Part shown: positions 35,872 to 49,200 of the stretch, piece after piece | How the letters are laid out: the number at the start of each line of letters is the position of its first letter | Numbering within the stretch: position 1 is the stretch's first letter | Source of the DNA: Suillus spraguei | Taxonomy: Eukaryota; Basidiomycota; Agaricomycetes; Boletales; Suillaceae | Reading direction: 5' to 3' | DNA length: 64,000 nucleotides | Assembly: GCA_016800925.1 (NCBI GenBank) | Contig: JABCPU010000029.1 | Location: 248,001-312,000 of the forward strand | The notes under the pieces: model-generated | What the model saw: the letters and a program-made list of their open reading frames with translations, nothing else | Told to the model about the DNA's origin: nothing | The model's database searches: none | Made by a program: the position numbers and the translations under genes

Positions 35872-37004
35872 CCTGTCATCGCCTCGGTACTAATCTACCT
35901 GTTGGACTGATGAAACATCTTCTATAACTATATATACCATGAGGCAATGACACGAAGACAGGACCATATGATTAGTGGCGCAAGACAAAACGCAAGGGCG
36001 GTACGCCGTGTGACTTTTTTCTTTAGTTACATAACAAACTTAACATACCTGTATTTCTCGCCTGCGAGCTTCTCCGGTTCTCAGACGGACAGCATGTCAG
36101 TGCTGAGAACAGAAACCAAAATAAGAACAACAATAATTGTGAAATTTTACAGCTCCAGGTCAGAAGCAGAGAAAGTTGGAGTTTATGGCAAATTGATTCC
36201 CCACGATGACAATGGAGGGAGCTGGAGATCCTGCAACTGGTGCCATGTGTACAAGCCCAATTGATCAGGCTGTTAACGAATACGGCAAGAACTTCTTGAA
36301 AGTGGTATGCTCGTGAAAAGTTGGATCAAGAGCACCATGTTACATACAATCAATCGGTTTTCATTCGCCATGCTCGCGGTTCCGAAGTGACGAATATGTG
36401 AATTGCACGCCCTATGATTCGATCATAGGCTCAAACCGTGAGATTCGGCCAGCGTTCAACAAGCATTGATTTTGTTTACCAGACTCCTCGCATCCGCCAC
36501 CTTTATTTCAAACAGTTGTCAAGTTTTGGCGTTGCCGATACTCGTAGTCCGCAGAAGGAAGACGACACTGATCTTTGAGCATGTGTCTGTGAGATGCCTC
36601 TGCGCTGTCGATGTGGTGCGTTCCGGCGATATTTTTTTTGGACACGAATCCGTCGCCGAAGTTCCGTCTTGTTCAAGGGAACTCGGAAGACTTGGTTCTT
36701 CTAACAAACTGTACTTGCAGCACCAAGCCATATACAACAACTACGTTGAATTCTTTTAATTACATTTAACATGTTCGGAGCAGGTGGTTTTGAAAAGAGC
36801 ATATATGTGTAGTAAACGTAGTACATGTAGTACTACTACTATGGTATAGTCAGCACTGTCCAAAATCTAAACTCGGAATCCGGATCACCACTTTCAAATT
36901 ATCCCTAGTATGGAAACGGGCTACTACTCTGCACCAACTTGCGGAATTCCAGCTATTCCAGCTGTAATTCTTTAACAGATTCTGGTATAAGAACCTACAA
37001 CGCC
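35872..37004. other. Intergenic, nothing recognised
   Basis: Short frames at 35947-36264 and 36466-36759 have no recognisable domain. A short repeat of ACGTAGTACATGTAGTACTACTACT lies near 36815-36840. This is probably the 3' flank of the chelatase-like gene and the promoter of the next gene. Confidence 0.5.
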
Positions 37005-38600
37005 ATGACAAATGGTCCTCCACCCTCCCAAGCAGGTCCCTCACAATCATACGAAACGTCAGCACAACAGCCGGCCCACATAGTCCCTGTTCCACCGTCT
37101 AGTACGACTTCACAACAGACTATAACAGCAGGCCCTTCCCCGCAGCTTCAACCTGTACAGTATGGGCCTGCGACTCAAGGACAGAATCCTCAAGGCTACT
37201 ACGCGATGAGCTACACACCGGGCGGATGGCAAAACCCGTGGCAGGTCTCCTCTTACCCGTACATCGCATCCGGTAGTGTACCAGGCCAGCAGACACACTA
37301 CACTCAGGTTCCCTATGCTCAATATCAACCCGCTGTGAACTACCAACCGCGTCAGAGGAACAAGATTGCACAAAAACCACGTTCACCCACCCCAGAGCCT
37401 GAATTTCACCGTCATTGGGATGAGGTGATATGTTCATTCTTGAAAAAGGTTGGGATGAACCAGGCTTTGAAGGGGTTCGAAGATGACATGATAGTTATGA
37501 ATGCGGATTGGGAGAGGCAGAAGGTTCCCGGTGCTATTGGTGATTTAATGAAGGATCTTATGGTATGCGCTTCGCCCCTTTGCTACGCTAATTTACCGAA
37601 CTAGTTTCCTTCTCAGAACTTGGGGAAAACGAAAGGCAGCGAAACGCTCCCAGAACGACTGCTGGAGGAGCGAAAGCTCGATTATGTTCATCTCTCTGGT
37701 GGTGCTGAGCCCCAGTCTCAGACCTCGGTGAGTTTTTTTGTCTATTTTACCTTCATCGCAGCCTCTAATCCATTCTAGATAACAAGATCAATATCCAAAT
37801 TCCTCGCGCAAAACCGTGCAAGGAATGACGCCTCTAATCGCGCAGAGTTTATTGAATCTCTCGCCCAAAAGCGACGGCGACTAAATCTTGATCCAGACAG
37901 TACCGAGCCCATACCATCCTGCGCCCGAACAGATGCGAAGCACCTTGACCGCGACGTGCAGATGAAATATGATATTGCAAAGAATGAAGATGGACCTCTT
38001 CGACGAACCATGAAAGGTGTCGCCGGTGATAAGGGTTGGCAGAAAGAGCTTCTCGCGCTACATGATGATGCAGAAGGCGAACAGCAGCCTGCAACAGACC
38101 AGCGGGTGAAGAATATCGAAGAACATCTTGCCATCCGCTATGGTGGGTATATGGTATATTGTATGAACGGCATATTCTAAAAAGAGACCCAGTCCCTGCT
38201 CCGCCACGAACGCTCCTGTCCCGTCTCCGACTGCTTGAGGACCATCTCATACAGCTCGAGAAGGATTACCCGCCGTGGGCTGCTCTACATTTCAACCAGC
38301 CAAATCGCGGTGTATGTCATTCTTTTATTAGATGTGTCAGACGTTCACTCACTCGGAACCCAGTGGCCCACACCTCCACGCCAGACACCGATTATAGTTC
38401 CTTCGCATATTACAACAGCAACGAAAGAATTTAAGACTGATACTCCACAACAGGAGCTATTATCTCCCAGCCCCACCGAGGAAACGCCACGCACAAAAGT
38501 GAAGAACAAGAATAAATCTAGTTTGCACCGAGCGGTGATGGAGAAATTGGAAATACAAAAGGCGATGTGTGATCTTGCAGGGATTCGCAAGTCCAATTGA
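37005..38600 (+). CDS. Conserved fungal protein, coiled coil, MBIP-like tail
   Basis: The N-terminal 120 residues are Pro/Gln/Ser/Tyr-rich and low in complexity (MTNGPPPSQAGPSQSYETS). Then comes an all-helical core with EFHRHWDEVICSFLKKVGMN and the Lys/Arg-rich KFLAQNRARNDASNRAEFIE. Near the end lie DQRVKNIEEHLAIRY and LLSRLRLLEDHLIQLEKDYP followed by PPWAALHFNQPNRGWPTPPR. The last blocks resemble the C-terminus of metazoan MBIP, an ATAC acetyltransferase-complex subunit, with short coiled coils. This resemblance is from memory and is my inference; the protein is otherwise of unknown function. At least four short introns are needed. Confidence 0.6.
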
Positions 38601-41077
38601 CACTACGTTTGTCAAAGGATTAATGGGGGTAACATTCACCTCGTTGGTTCCACATATCCGATCCGCAGTCAGTATCGCCCCGGGTCGCTCTCGAGAGGTA
38701 CACCTAATTTCGTGTTCTCTCATTCCGCAGTCAATATCCCCTTCCTCGTTTAACTTTTGGTTAAGCTGTGAGTCGGGTGATGTTGACAAACACCTTGCTT
38801 GCTCCGGCAGACATAGTGGCCGGAACACTTGCATGACATGATATTTGGATGGTTTGAATCTAATGACACCTATCCATAACCGTTACGGCAGGGGATCTTG
38901 GCTAGTCAGCCTCGTGGTAGATATGATATTTGAGTTACTTTGCAATCAATACATAAGTAGAATGACACGCTGCGCGCGCAGTACTTAATTCAGGGAGTTA
39001 GGAGGCGCGTGGCTGCAACCATAATGATCTCGGCAAGTTGGGTGTAAGTGTTTAGCACGGCACCGAATTACCTGAATTTCATGACGAGAATTTGCCTTCT
39101 GGAGATGCATCCTACTTCTCCATGGACTGAAATAGTACCATCACTATCTCCATTTTTCCAATGTCAAGGCGAAGACTTCACTTACTCATCGGAGACATTT
39201 GCCAACATGAATTATTATTCCTACGGGAAAAAAACCGTAAGAACTATCAAGAATAACGTTAGGTAGCTCGAAACGACTTGATGGGGCATTTGCATCAGAC
39301 GTGTTCACCGACTCGGATAACCGTAGAAACCACTCTTTCACACAAGTCGGGAGGGGGAACTGAACAATTTGACAACGGCTTATCAGGCAGACAGGGATGT
39401 AAATCCATGCGGACTGGGGAGATGGATTAATCGCTGCTCGGGTGTCAGGGCGTGTCCCGCATGTAACATCATATCGGTAAGGGAGATGTTCGAAGTTGGT
39501 GCATGGGAGTACCGGACGTATACACATTAGAGCGGGTTCAACGTGCATAGAACGAAGGGGTTAATGATACACGACGGGTATTCATCAACAGGAGACAAAA
39601 AAGATGGAAGACGTGAAACACGAATTATGCCGTCACAGTCGATACGACAAAAGGTCCGGAAACTGCACTACAGATGCTCAACGTGGACACAGCAGTAATT
39701 ACTATATCAGTATTCGATGGACACATCGACCAGGTGTGTGGTTACTTGCTGTATCACCAGATGGCAGGGCAATTGCGAGCGGTGGAGGCAATGATCATCA
39801 TCAAGAGCAGGGGGAGAGTATTTGATCCTCTCGTGATAGAGGCTTTGGTCTCTCATGTGCAAGAGTCATGACCATGAGGTCAACCTCAGTCACCTGACAA
39901 ATGATGCGATTTTATTCATTTTGAACATACTGATGCTATGAGGAAATACAAACTGACTGATCATAAGCGACTGCGGATGCAAACAAATGATAATCGAGAC
40001 TTGGAGACTAATGGCCAAATTAACTGCACCCTTGACTACGCAGGATAGATCTAATGACCGCTGGTACATCTTGAGACATGCCTTGACCATGATAATCCAG
40101 GAAATCCGTGATTTGATTTGTAGTGACCGCTACAAATTTGATGCTGGAAATTTCTGGTTGATTTGATCATAACTTGACAGCGCGATTCTGCATTGTGTGA
40201 AGAGCATCATATGGAGCCTTGAGCTGGCAGAGGCTGGCAGCCGCTAACGCAACTGTGGTATTGATGTCCCCTGGAAACAAGGTATCCCGGGCCGAACAGG
40301 CCTTCCTCAGTTTTACGATACGTCCCACACCCTGAAACTGAATTAAGGTCGCAGATGAGCAGTGCCGGAGGGCAAGCCCGTATCGACGTTTGGGTCATGT
40401 ATTCATGAAGAACATATCAAAACCAAGTACAATGACGTGGACAGGCTTTTCGGTGGTATTTGGTATGGCCAGGTTGGAGTGTCGTTTGATACGACAACTG
40501 AATATTTTGCCAGGACCAATCATCAGGAACGTGAAGATCACAGTGTGGAACGTATGTGTCGATTCACGCCGTATACACAGCCAGAAACGTTGGTTTGTTA
40601 GGTGATCTATGATAGGTGATAGAGTTAGTCCACATTCTCAACAAGAAAATATCAGCAACAATGACCTTGAGTAGTTGGTATCTTATTCCATTTCCGAAAA
40701 AAAAGACCAGCTACTTGAGCTCCTGAAGGGGCTGAAGCACGCCGTACACGAAAATTAATGAATCGAAGCATCAAATCAACAACGATACGTTTGATTATTG
40801 GCGCTCATCGTACACAGAATCAATCAAAAAAAGTCTGTAAACAACACAAGGAAAGCAGTATGACAAAAGCTCACGTTCCGAGGCCATTGAAAGCAGCAGG
40901 TTCCCAACTAGCTTGAGGGAAGTGCCAATGGAAAGATGAAAGCAACGTAAATCCGGAATTCGTCGGATGAGTCCGAGTCAACGAAAAAGGAAAAGCGTGG
41001 ACACCTAATCATGATGGACAACCGATGAATGATGCATTAGCCACCAGACCTTGCTGTGCAGTTCTGCACTGACTGCG
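38601..41077. other. Intergenic with a decayed WD40 fragment
   Basis: No intact gene is present in about 2.5 kb. A WD40-repeat scrap occurs at 39700-39790 and is listed separately. Around 40380-40590 another frame ends KITVWNVCVDSRRI, faintly like a second repeat unit. The rest is unrecognised. Confidence 0.45.
39700..39825 (+). pseudogene. WD40-repeat protein fragment
   Basis: Two frames offset by a frameshift give FDGHIDQV and then WLLAVSPDGRAIASGGGND. This is the order GH...V.W...SPDG...ASGG.D of a canonical WD40 unit. Flanking units are not recognisable. It is probably the relic of a WD40-repeat gene of the NACHT-WD or HET-associated type common in mushrooms, but that cannot be told from one repeat. 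Confidence 0.45.
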
Positions 41078-42959
41078 ATGACCACGAATCCTTCACACAT
41101 TTTAATTGCGCGAAATTCACGAGGGCCGAACAATATAAATCCGTCCGCTTCCCTCAGTTCACCTACAGAAACCCATGCAGCAGCTTCGGGTATATTCCGT
41201 TCCTCGGGCTCACCTCCGTGGTTGCTCGAGGAATGCGAAACCGACGATCTAGTCACTGAACTGAGCTTGTATGACTCTGAGGAAGGTATAGAGATCGACG
41301 AGACATTTACTCGCAAAGGAAGATTTCCCGGGACTGTCAAGATTGTAGTCGAAAGCACCACTTTCTGGTAAGTGGCACTTGAGCTGCTATGGCCTACGCG
41401 CAAATATTCACCCACGAATTAGGGCGCATAAAGAAGTCCTTATCTTTGCATCACCCTTCTTCGAGGCTGCGCTGAGTGGCAGCTGGGCCGAGACGGGAAG
41501 ACCACAGTCAATGTCCTCAGTCATCACTATCTCACAGCCTCCCCCCATTCCAGGGGAGAAAGGCATTGTCGAGACGCCCACGGAAATGACATTCACACGC
41601 GAAGATTCATCTGATACCGAGTCTCCTGTAGAAATTGAAAACCCCCCGAGGAGCGATACTGACAGTGGCATGAGTGGTAGTGAGGATGGCGAATTTGACA
41701 CCAAGGCCAGTGCTCGTGACATCAGTCTTGCAAAGCTGCAGGGTGCAACAAATAGTCGAGAGACCTTATCGAGTCGTGACACGAAAGGGAAGCAACGAAT
41801 GGACGAAAGACCATCGATTAGACGTGGATCTCAGACAGCACATGCAACCGTCAAGCGGCGCCGGCGTACTAATTGTCATGACGCTGTCATAGTTCTCAAA
41901 GAAGAAAAAGTGAGTTCAAAGTTGAATTACACGTGCAGGTTACTTAACTCGTGCAGGCTAACACCTTTCACGATTTCCTGAAGTTTGTCTACCCTCAGTG
42001 AGTAGTGTCTTCATGGGTGCCCTTCACACCAATCTTTTTTCAGTCTCCAGTGCACCATAACCTGGAAGAATGTAGAGGGCCTTATGAACATTTCCCATAA
42101 GCTTTGTGTTCCGACACTTCAGCAGGAATGCCTCACTTTCCTTCTGACCCACGCTGCCGGAAAACCTATAAAGGCCATGCGGATCGCAGAACTTTTTGAG
42201 GAAGAAGAGCTCTACCGCGAGTCGAGTCGCTTCGTACTCGACAATCCAGGGGGGTGGTCCGAAGAAGAGCTTAGCACCCTTAGCCAGGAGACTCTACTGA
42301 AGCTAGAGAAACGGTGGGCTTTCTGGGTAATATGATCATGCACACCTGATCTTATAACAGTTTTTACAGGAGAAACTGGTTCCTCGAGCGAGTGCTTAAA
42401 CTGGGATTAACCCCACTTGCCAAGGAATATCAATGTGTAAGTCTGCGTCGGACATGCGATTACCTTGTTGACGCTTATCAGTGCGTCACTTGCCCTGATT
42501 CTGCGATTTGTGCTCGTCTTCTCGAGGAGAAATGGAGACAAGCATACAATGCTGTTTTCCGTTTTGGTGGGTTGACATCATGCGCGTATGTATCGTGTGC
42601 TCAGTACATTCTTAGGTCCTTGTCAACCCTCTATGGTATACCGCTATTTAAGAAACCTAGAGAGTGTTAGTCCACCGCTCGCCCTTACGCACCTCTCGTG
42701 TCAGACAACAGCCAAAGCTTTCACTGCAACTCGTGCGTTACGCTCTTTCTTATGAATCGCATTAGTTGACTGCTTCTCAGTTTTTGATAGGATGTTCTCT
42801 CTGGGCATCCGCAGTGATGCTAATGTCGCACCTCTTGGTGCGCGTGTTGCTGCAGTAGCAGCTGCAGCTACTACTGGTCCTCGTCGTCACTTTCTCTTCT
42901 GCACTCTGAAGCCCGAGAAAGCTGTCCCTCGCATTAGACGATCTCGAGAATTACTCTAG
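41078..42959 (+). CDS. BTB/POZ domain protein
   Basis: The N-terminus (MTTNPSHILIAR) is followed by a BTB core split by a long insert. FPGTVKIVVESTTFWAHKEV and LIFASPFFEAALSGSWAE lie before the insert. A Ser/Asp/Glu-rich low-complexity insert of about 120 residues follows. After it come FHDFLKFVYPHLQCTITWKN and VEGLMNISHKLCVPTLQQEC, then a BACK-like helical stretch with HAAGKPIKAMRIAELFEEEE. BTB proteins mediate dimerisation and often serve as adaptors for Cullin-3 ligases. Fungal proteins with this split BTB are common and uncharacterised. Several introns of about 50 nt are used; the exons near 42430-42700 are uncertain. The stop is the TAG at 42957-42959. Confidence 0.75.
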
Positions 42960-43994
42960 GCACGACTCCTTGATCAGTTTCTAGTACCTCATGCCTCTCA
43001 TATCTGCATTGCTTCGTTTCCAATCTATTTGTAATCTTCCATCTCATCGCTACTGGAATAAGTGCCATAGCCCCGTTATCATTTCTTCATATGACTTATG
43101 TATTCCATTGAATATTTATGTATTTTCTTGCATTCCACATAACGGCAACTGAAATTACATAAATACGCTTCCGTGTTCATGTGATGGTCGTGTTGTGGAC
43201 CAGAATACACTCCAAATTTCAAACAAAGGAGCATTGAGCTAGTATCGGCAAGTTGACTTGCCATATGCATGGGGCCATACTAGAGGCCATCTTCACGAAC
43301 GTTCCTTGCGCGTCCGTCGAGATTGCACTGGTCGCGCTTCACGGACATGAATAATAGCTTGAGCCACGAGGTTACTTATACGCGATAAGCTAGCGACTCA
43401 TCATTACGTGGCGACGCAAGGTCTCAGGTTCGTCTAAATCCTTGCAGAGCCGCGCGTTTCTTCATCCCTGAGCTGCGGGACCCCTGATAATACCTATAGA
43501 ACCCAGTCAGCGATCCGGACAGAAATTGGACCAAAACGTAATTTGTCCCAGGTTATAATCCGGACATGACATCAGTGAAGAGGTTGGAGAGCCAGATTGC
43601 AATCCGGACATGAAGTTCATGTTGGAGGGGTGATGTGTGGCAGAACGGTGTAGTAGTAGTCAGGTGTAGTGGTACGATCGAGGCCCCCAGGTAGTTACAA
43701 CATCCCGCCCACTGCGGGAGTGCATAAACGCATCTTCCCTTGGACCAATGCTTTCTAGGAACACCGCTATAGCGCGTATACGCAGAACTAGACTTAGTCA
43801 GTGGCTACCAATACAAATCGCTTGTCTGAAAAATAAATAAAGAATCAGAAGGGCTACTGTAGGCTTGTACATTTGGACACAACGGCATGCCAGCGGATAG
43901 GTCACTGAGTACTGGGATGTAAGACCTAGCAGGTGATGATGTGGCTCCGAGTATAAAAGGAGTGTTCTTCCTGAGCAACCTAAAGCACCTCTAA
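42960..43994. other. Intergenic, possible LTR remnant
   Basis: No gene is seen. On the minus strand near 43710 the sequence TGTTGTAACTACCTGGGGGC resembles a Copia LTR start. TCCGGACATGA-type words recur at 43510-43610. These suggest an eroded element upstream of the next two ORFs. Confidence 0.35.
43951..43958 (+). promoter_or_regulatory. TATA box
   Basis: GTATAAAAGG stands 40-odd bases before the ATG at 43995, a good position for a core promoter of the following ORF. Confidence 0.45.
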
Positions 43995-44583
43995 ATGTCC
44001 ACTCATATGCCACAAGTTATAGTTATATCAGCCATGAGCTCTGATGACTGTAAGCAGGCGAGCCTTCTATTACCTTTGGGCACCCATGATCAGACAGCAT
44101 TAGTTGGATTAGTCGATATTGAAGACTTTTTCAAGACTTGGCTTAACAGCATCTTACGAGCGGCAGATCGACCCAACGAGGGCCAAAATGTTGTGCGACC
44201 GGCGCAGATTCAGCCTTTCGAATGCGACCACTTCTCCGAGGTCCAGCACATTGTTACTCTCATCATGGAGGATGGTAACTGGATGCAGACGCTGATTGGA
44301 CAATATATCGATCTTGTAAGTGCCACGAAGCTGGATTGCTGCGTCAATACTTATCGAATGATATTCGCAATAGGCTACCTTCCTCAATGACGTGCGAGAT
44401 ACTTTCCGCATTGCACGTACCATCAGGCAAAGAAAAACATTCCCCTCAACACATACCGAAACAGCGCCCAAATTACAGCTTACCGCGGCTTCCGAGTCAA
44501 TCTGCAGAACGGAACAGTCGATGGTCAGGTCAAGTCGTTGGCTAACGAGATGGCAACTCGCCAAGGAGCCCATGATGCTCTGA
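43995..44583 (+). CDS. Hypothetical protein, unknown family
   Basis: It opens MSTHMPQVIVISAMSSDDCK and contains LVDIEDFFKTWLNSILRAAD and a helical FSEVQHIVTLIMEDGNWMQT. A 56-nt intron (GTAAGT...AATAG, about 44317-44373) joins to FLNDVRDTFRIARTIRQRKT. In another frame the following bases read ITAYRGFRVNLQNGTVDGQV, so a frameshift or an extra intron is likely near 44450. I cannot name the family. It may be a domesticated or decayed ORF of the retroelement whose gag-like part lies just downstream. Confidence 0.35.
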
Positions 44584-44904
44584 CGCGGAGGATTGGCGGG
44601 AAAATAAAGCAAACCATGGGCTGGCGTCAACTTACGTGGAAGTCATGTCCGCATCAAACCAATCTGTTAGTTTCAGTCGTGGAGGTCGTATTTGGTTCCC
44701 AAATTGGAGCATACTAACCCTGTCGGGTTTAACCGAGTCGCACCTTTACACCTCAGTTTTCTGCACTTAAACTGTAAGTACCATTTCATTCAATTATGTG
44801 ACATGACGTACACCCAATTTCGACACAGTCTGTTTCTCACTACTTGTGAAACTTCGCTCTGGTCATACCTCCTTACGATGTCAGCAACCGCAGGAAAAAC
44901 TAAC

Positions 44905-45849
44905 AGCCCAACGTCCCGGACACAGTCAACCTTCACTTACAAGACCAGGAGCATTGGGGACTTCCTTCCAAACTAATAAATTTTCAGGGATCATCCCAAC
45001 AAATCGTGGAGAGCCGTCTTTCCTTTGTGGACGACTACAGAAATGGTCGCCTTACCAAGATAGAAGCACTCGTCAATATCATCAGTACTGTTACCGGAGA
45101 GGTTGCAAACACGCCTGGACGAAGAGTAGCTACCGTGGCGGAGCCATATGCCATCATGCTCGACCGCTGGGACTCAGAGAAAGCTCGAGCTAACGGGAGG
45201 TCAGCAGGTAGATCCCCTCTTCCAGCGGATGATAGGAGTACGAGACGTACTGAGCGAGGAGAACCTACTCAGAAGCGCCCTAAGCTTGACTTTTCATTCG
45301 TCGGTCAATCCGAACGGCTCAAATCGTTCTCAGCCAACCTTAAACAAACCAACGAGGTTCTTGAAGACTGGTCCCAGGACCAAAAGGAGGTCCTACGCCA
45401 ACTCATGTACCGCATTTTCGTCCCGGAATTCCATAAGTCCGGATGGGTAGAGATTATCACAGGCGAGTGTATCGATCTCGATATCGTCTACACCATCATT
45501 GCCACTTTTCGAGCGGTTGAAAAGCACACAGAAACCGTGGGGATGTGGAAATATGTTTTGGTGCGGAGGTTGCCATTATGAAGATTGCCACTGAGTTAGA
45601 GTGGATCGCAACATGGAGGCGAGCCGCTCGCGCTCTCAGGTTCGCTTTCCCTCACCGAACGGCTGAGCTCGACGCATACTTTGAGTACATCCGCGGTATG
45701 TCCGCGCAGACTGACAAAGCTGCCCATGGACAAATCATTCTGTTTGATAAGGCAGTCGGGAACAGAGTTGGATCATCACGTAGATACGAACTCTGTGACT
45801 TTGACGCCTTCCAAGACATACATCGTATGTTCTTCCACCCCCTGTAGCT
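44905..45849 (+). pseudogene. Gag-like ORF of a basidiomycete retroelement, frameshifted
   Basis: The frame holds ESRLSFVDDYRNGRLTKIEA, an Arg/Ser-rich linker, KTNEVLEDWSQDQKEV-like helices, then GWVEIITGECIDLD. After a one-base frameshift near 45540 it continues with GDVEICFGAEVAIMKI, RALRFAFPHRTAELDAYFEY and HGQIILFDKAVGNRVG. These blocks match an ORF I know as recurrent in Agaricomycete genomes upstream of reverse transcriptases (ORF1 or gag-like of DIRS- or LTR-type elements). That identification is from memory. No polymerase is found downstream: a few Cys residues near 45850 may be the start of a zinc-finger tail, then the homology ends. It is a truncated, inactive copy. Confidence 0.5.
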
Positions 45850-46279
45850 CCGTTTGCAATAAATGCGACCGAGTCCCCACAGCACGGCACTGGGGTGCCA
45901 TACTCGGGGGGCTTCGTTTACCCTAAATAGAATGTGTCCAGCGTAGTAGGGTTTGAAATAATTTCAAGTATCTGACGACAGCAACTACTAGATATCCACG
46001 CTGTTGCTTGTTCGGGTGCAGATTAAACGGTCAAGTGCAACAGTATTTGAATGGCTGGGTAACTTGGAATTCGAATAAGTACATACCATGAAAAAGTTAT
46101 AAGTTAGGGTTGTAACATCGAAGTGCACCTGGTTCGATCTGTCGCTAAGAAGTATTGAGCAGATACACTACCTGGTAATAAGCACAGAACAATCATAAAG
46201 ACAAATGTCATAGTACCCGGGAAAATACGAAGTATACAATAACATACGGAAAGTCCATCCGGAAATAGAATGTGAGAAA

Positions 46280-49200
46280 TCAACGGGATATTTGCGATTG
46301 GAAAATGGAGGGTGCGTTATCTACAAGCCATTCAATCATCATGGCTTTGCCAGCCATGTCACTGAACTCAGAACCAGGATCTGAAGACCGCATTAGTGTC
46401 GCTAAATTCAAATGTGAGCTTTGAGTTGAGAGAAACACAGGAGAGAAAGGACGTACGTCCAAAGACCACTCCCAAGTTCCTCGCATTCATAAGATTTTTG
46501 TCGCTGTGTGCCAATACACTGTACCAACGTTAGTGGAATGTCCGTGAGCTGCAAGAATATTCTTACCGGTGTAAATGTAACACAAGCAAGCGTAGAGTGT
46601 GATAATGCTCGCTAGGAAGGCGATTGACCAATTCCTGCAGGCGTTGGGTTTTGAGCCCGGGATCCTTGAGCGAAGCAGCTGAGATAAACTCTCCATGAAG
46701 GTCATAAGTCAAAAGAGGGACAGGTAATTGACGGAAATAAGTCTTTAAGACCGAAGTGACGCTGCAGATATCATTGAACTGATCCTCGTCACGCAGATCA
46801 AATGCCCCATAGTCCCCTCGTCGAATAGCTGTGTGATCATCTTCGTTTGCCCAGAACCACCAGTTTTGCGATAGATACCCTCGTAGTCCATGCTGACATC
46901 TGCGTCAACCAGGTGCAAGCTAGTATGCATCAAATGTACTTACCGAGTGCCTCCACCGCGTCGATGCATTTCTCCACGATCACAGGGACTCTCCGCTCAC
47001 CCATTTTGAATCTGATTTCACTTGCTCTACAAGATCGCGGCCAAACATGGAGGGAGCTAAAGTCTGACTTTAGACTTGAATGTCAGCAAGACGTTTAAAT
47101 CACTCACGAGGTTGTGTAATCGCATCGTCTCGGCGAGGGGGCTGCTGAGAACACGCTACAGCTACTTGATTCACACAGCGAGGATGCACGGATATGTGGC
47201 AGACTGAGGAATTGTTAGTAAAGTGGACATGAGAGATCAAGACATGACATGCCTGAACATCGAAACTGGGACCCCATAGCTTGTCTCCACAATGATCGCA
47301 CCGCGTAAATCGAAGTACGCTCGTCTGGTTGAAGGAGTGAGCCACTCGACCTTTGCCCTTCTGATCAATTGACGAAAGCGAGGGATCCCGACCTCTGCCC
47401 ATAGGCCACTTGAACTTTGCGGACTTCAACGTCGAGGGCATGGAGTCTGGTATTTCGGGGCGGCTAGCCTTGCTGAACTTGGCTCTGATTCCTCGACCAA
47501 CGTTGTCGTGCTGGGCGCTGCCAAGCCATTGAGTGATGAAGACATTGATAGGAAGTCAGACTGAGGGTGTTCACGGTCAAACGAGGTGCTCTTCTCGCGA
47601 ACGGAGTTTGCTGCTGATTCGTCCTTTGAACTAATGATGTCCATAGTAGGTGTTGCAGAGCGGGAGGTCTCTATTCGACGCACATACTGAGCACTAAGCT
47701 GTGCCAATTCTTCGTTTCGAGCGTTAAGGACAGTCGTTTCCTCGAGGAATTGTTCGCGGGCAGCTTTTAACTCCGCCACCTCTCTGATGAGAGCCTCGTG
47801 CTGCTGGGTGAGAGGAATGAGTTCGTGCTGATACTGCATCTTGATATTGTCCAAGCGCATGGTTAAAGACCGGCTCATCTGTGCGGCAGGTATCTCGCCC
47901 GAGTTTGTAACGCTAGGGCAACTAAAATTCTAAAATGAGTGCTCGGCGACTTCAAAGAAGTACTGTAAACATTACTTCTTTGAAGCGCTAGTTCTTCAAG
48001 CTCTGCTAAAGTCATATCTCGCTCCGCTTTCAGATGGGACAGATCGTGCTCTAACAGATCTAGCTTTTTGGCAAGGTCCTGAGAAAGCTGTCGTCGTGTT
48101 TCCGACCTGTTTTGCCTCGCCGTTGAGAGCAGTCAACTTTGCAGCTTGCCCAGACAGTAGAACACGCAAGCGGTGACCTCTGCTTCGGCATTCCGTCGAG
48201 CAACAAGTTCGCGATCATGCTCCTTCTGGGCAACGGTAAGACCCCAATATATTGCTGGCTCGCCCTCTAAGAAGACATTAGAACAAGTGACTCTGAGGTT
48301 AATTGTGTCTACCTTTGTGCCGTCATACTTGTGTTTGAGCTCTCCGTATTCTATCCGACGTTGCTTCATCGACGTAATGATGGTCCAGACAAAGTTTTTG
48401 TCCAATTCAATTGCTGGTAGCCATGTTCGCTGGCATCATCAAAATCTCATGAAGGCGACGAATCACAAGATCATAGGAATCGCTGGAAACGGCGTTGAAA
48501 TAGTTGAATCAGGCGAAGTGACGACGATGCGTGCAGTGGGATCCAAAGATGTATTCGAGTCCAGCCTCTCGTCCTCGCTCCATGACTGTGAAGAGAGGAT
48601 AATGCGATCGGAAGAAGAGCGGCCTCTTGACGAGAAGTCACGAGGCAAGTTTGGAAGCAGGTCTTTCGCCTCAGTATCAAGTGATTGAGAAAGAATTCGA
48701 GGGATCTCGTTGATGATCATGCGGCTGTCGGGATGTGGTAGGAATGGTTCGCTCCAAGGGATCTTTAGCTCCGTTGATACGGTCAACATTGGCCGCACCT
48801 CTGAGCTTCGTGACTTTCCGTCGGCGCTACTAAGTGCTGGACTAGGAAACGATTCATCCTTGCGAGATCACCTCCCTCGGCAATCTGATCGAGCGATTTG
48901 AGAGATGGTATTCCGCCCACCGACCTCAGAAAGTCTGAGAAGTCTGAGCCCGTCATGGAAAAACGAATGGGAGAAAGAAGGGCGGGCGCGATAAACGTTG
49001 CTACCGATGTGCGTTCAACTGGTGAAGATTCATCCGAGTTAGAATCCACATGTGAATATGGCAGATACATCGGGATCAATGTCCAGCTTGAGCTCATTTG
49101 CTCGTGCCTTTGCCTTGTATTCTTTGGGTGGGACAGGAGGAGCAGGAACAGTGGGTGAAGGACCATCTTCTGAAGACTTGCGACTGCTATCCCCTTCTGC

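Noticed and set aside
46110..46145. tRNA T-arm-like GGTTCGATC
   Set aside because: Stem bases do not pair and there is no anticodon or D arm at the required spacing.
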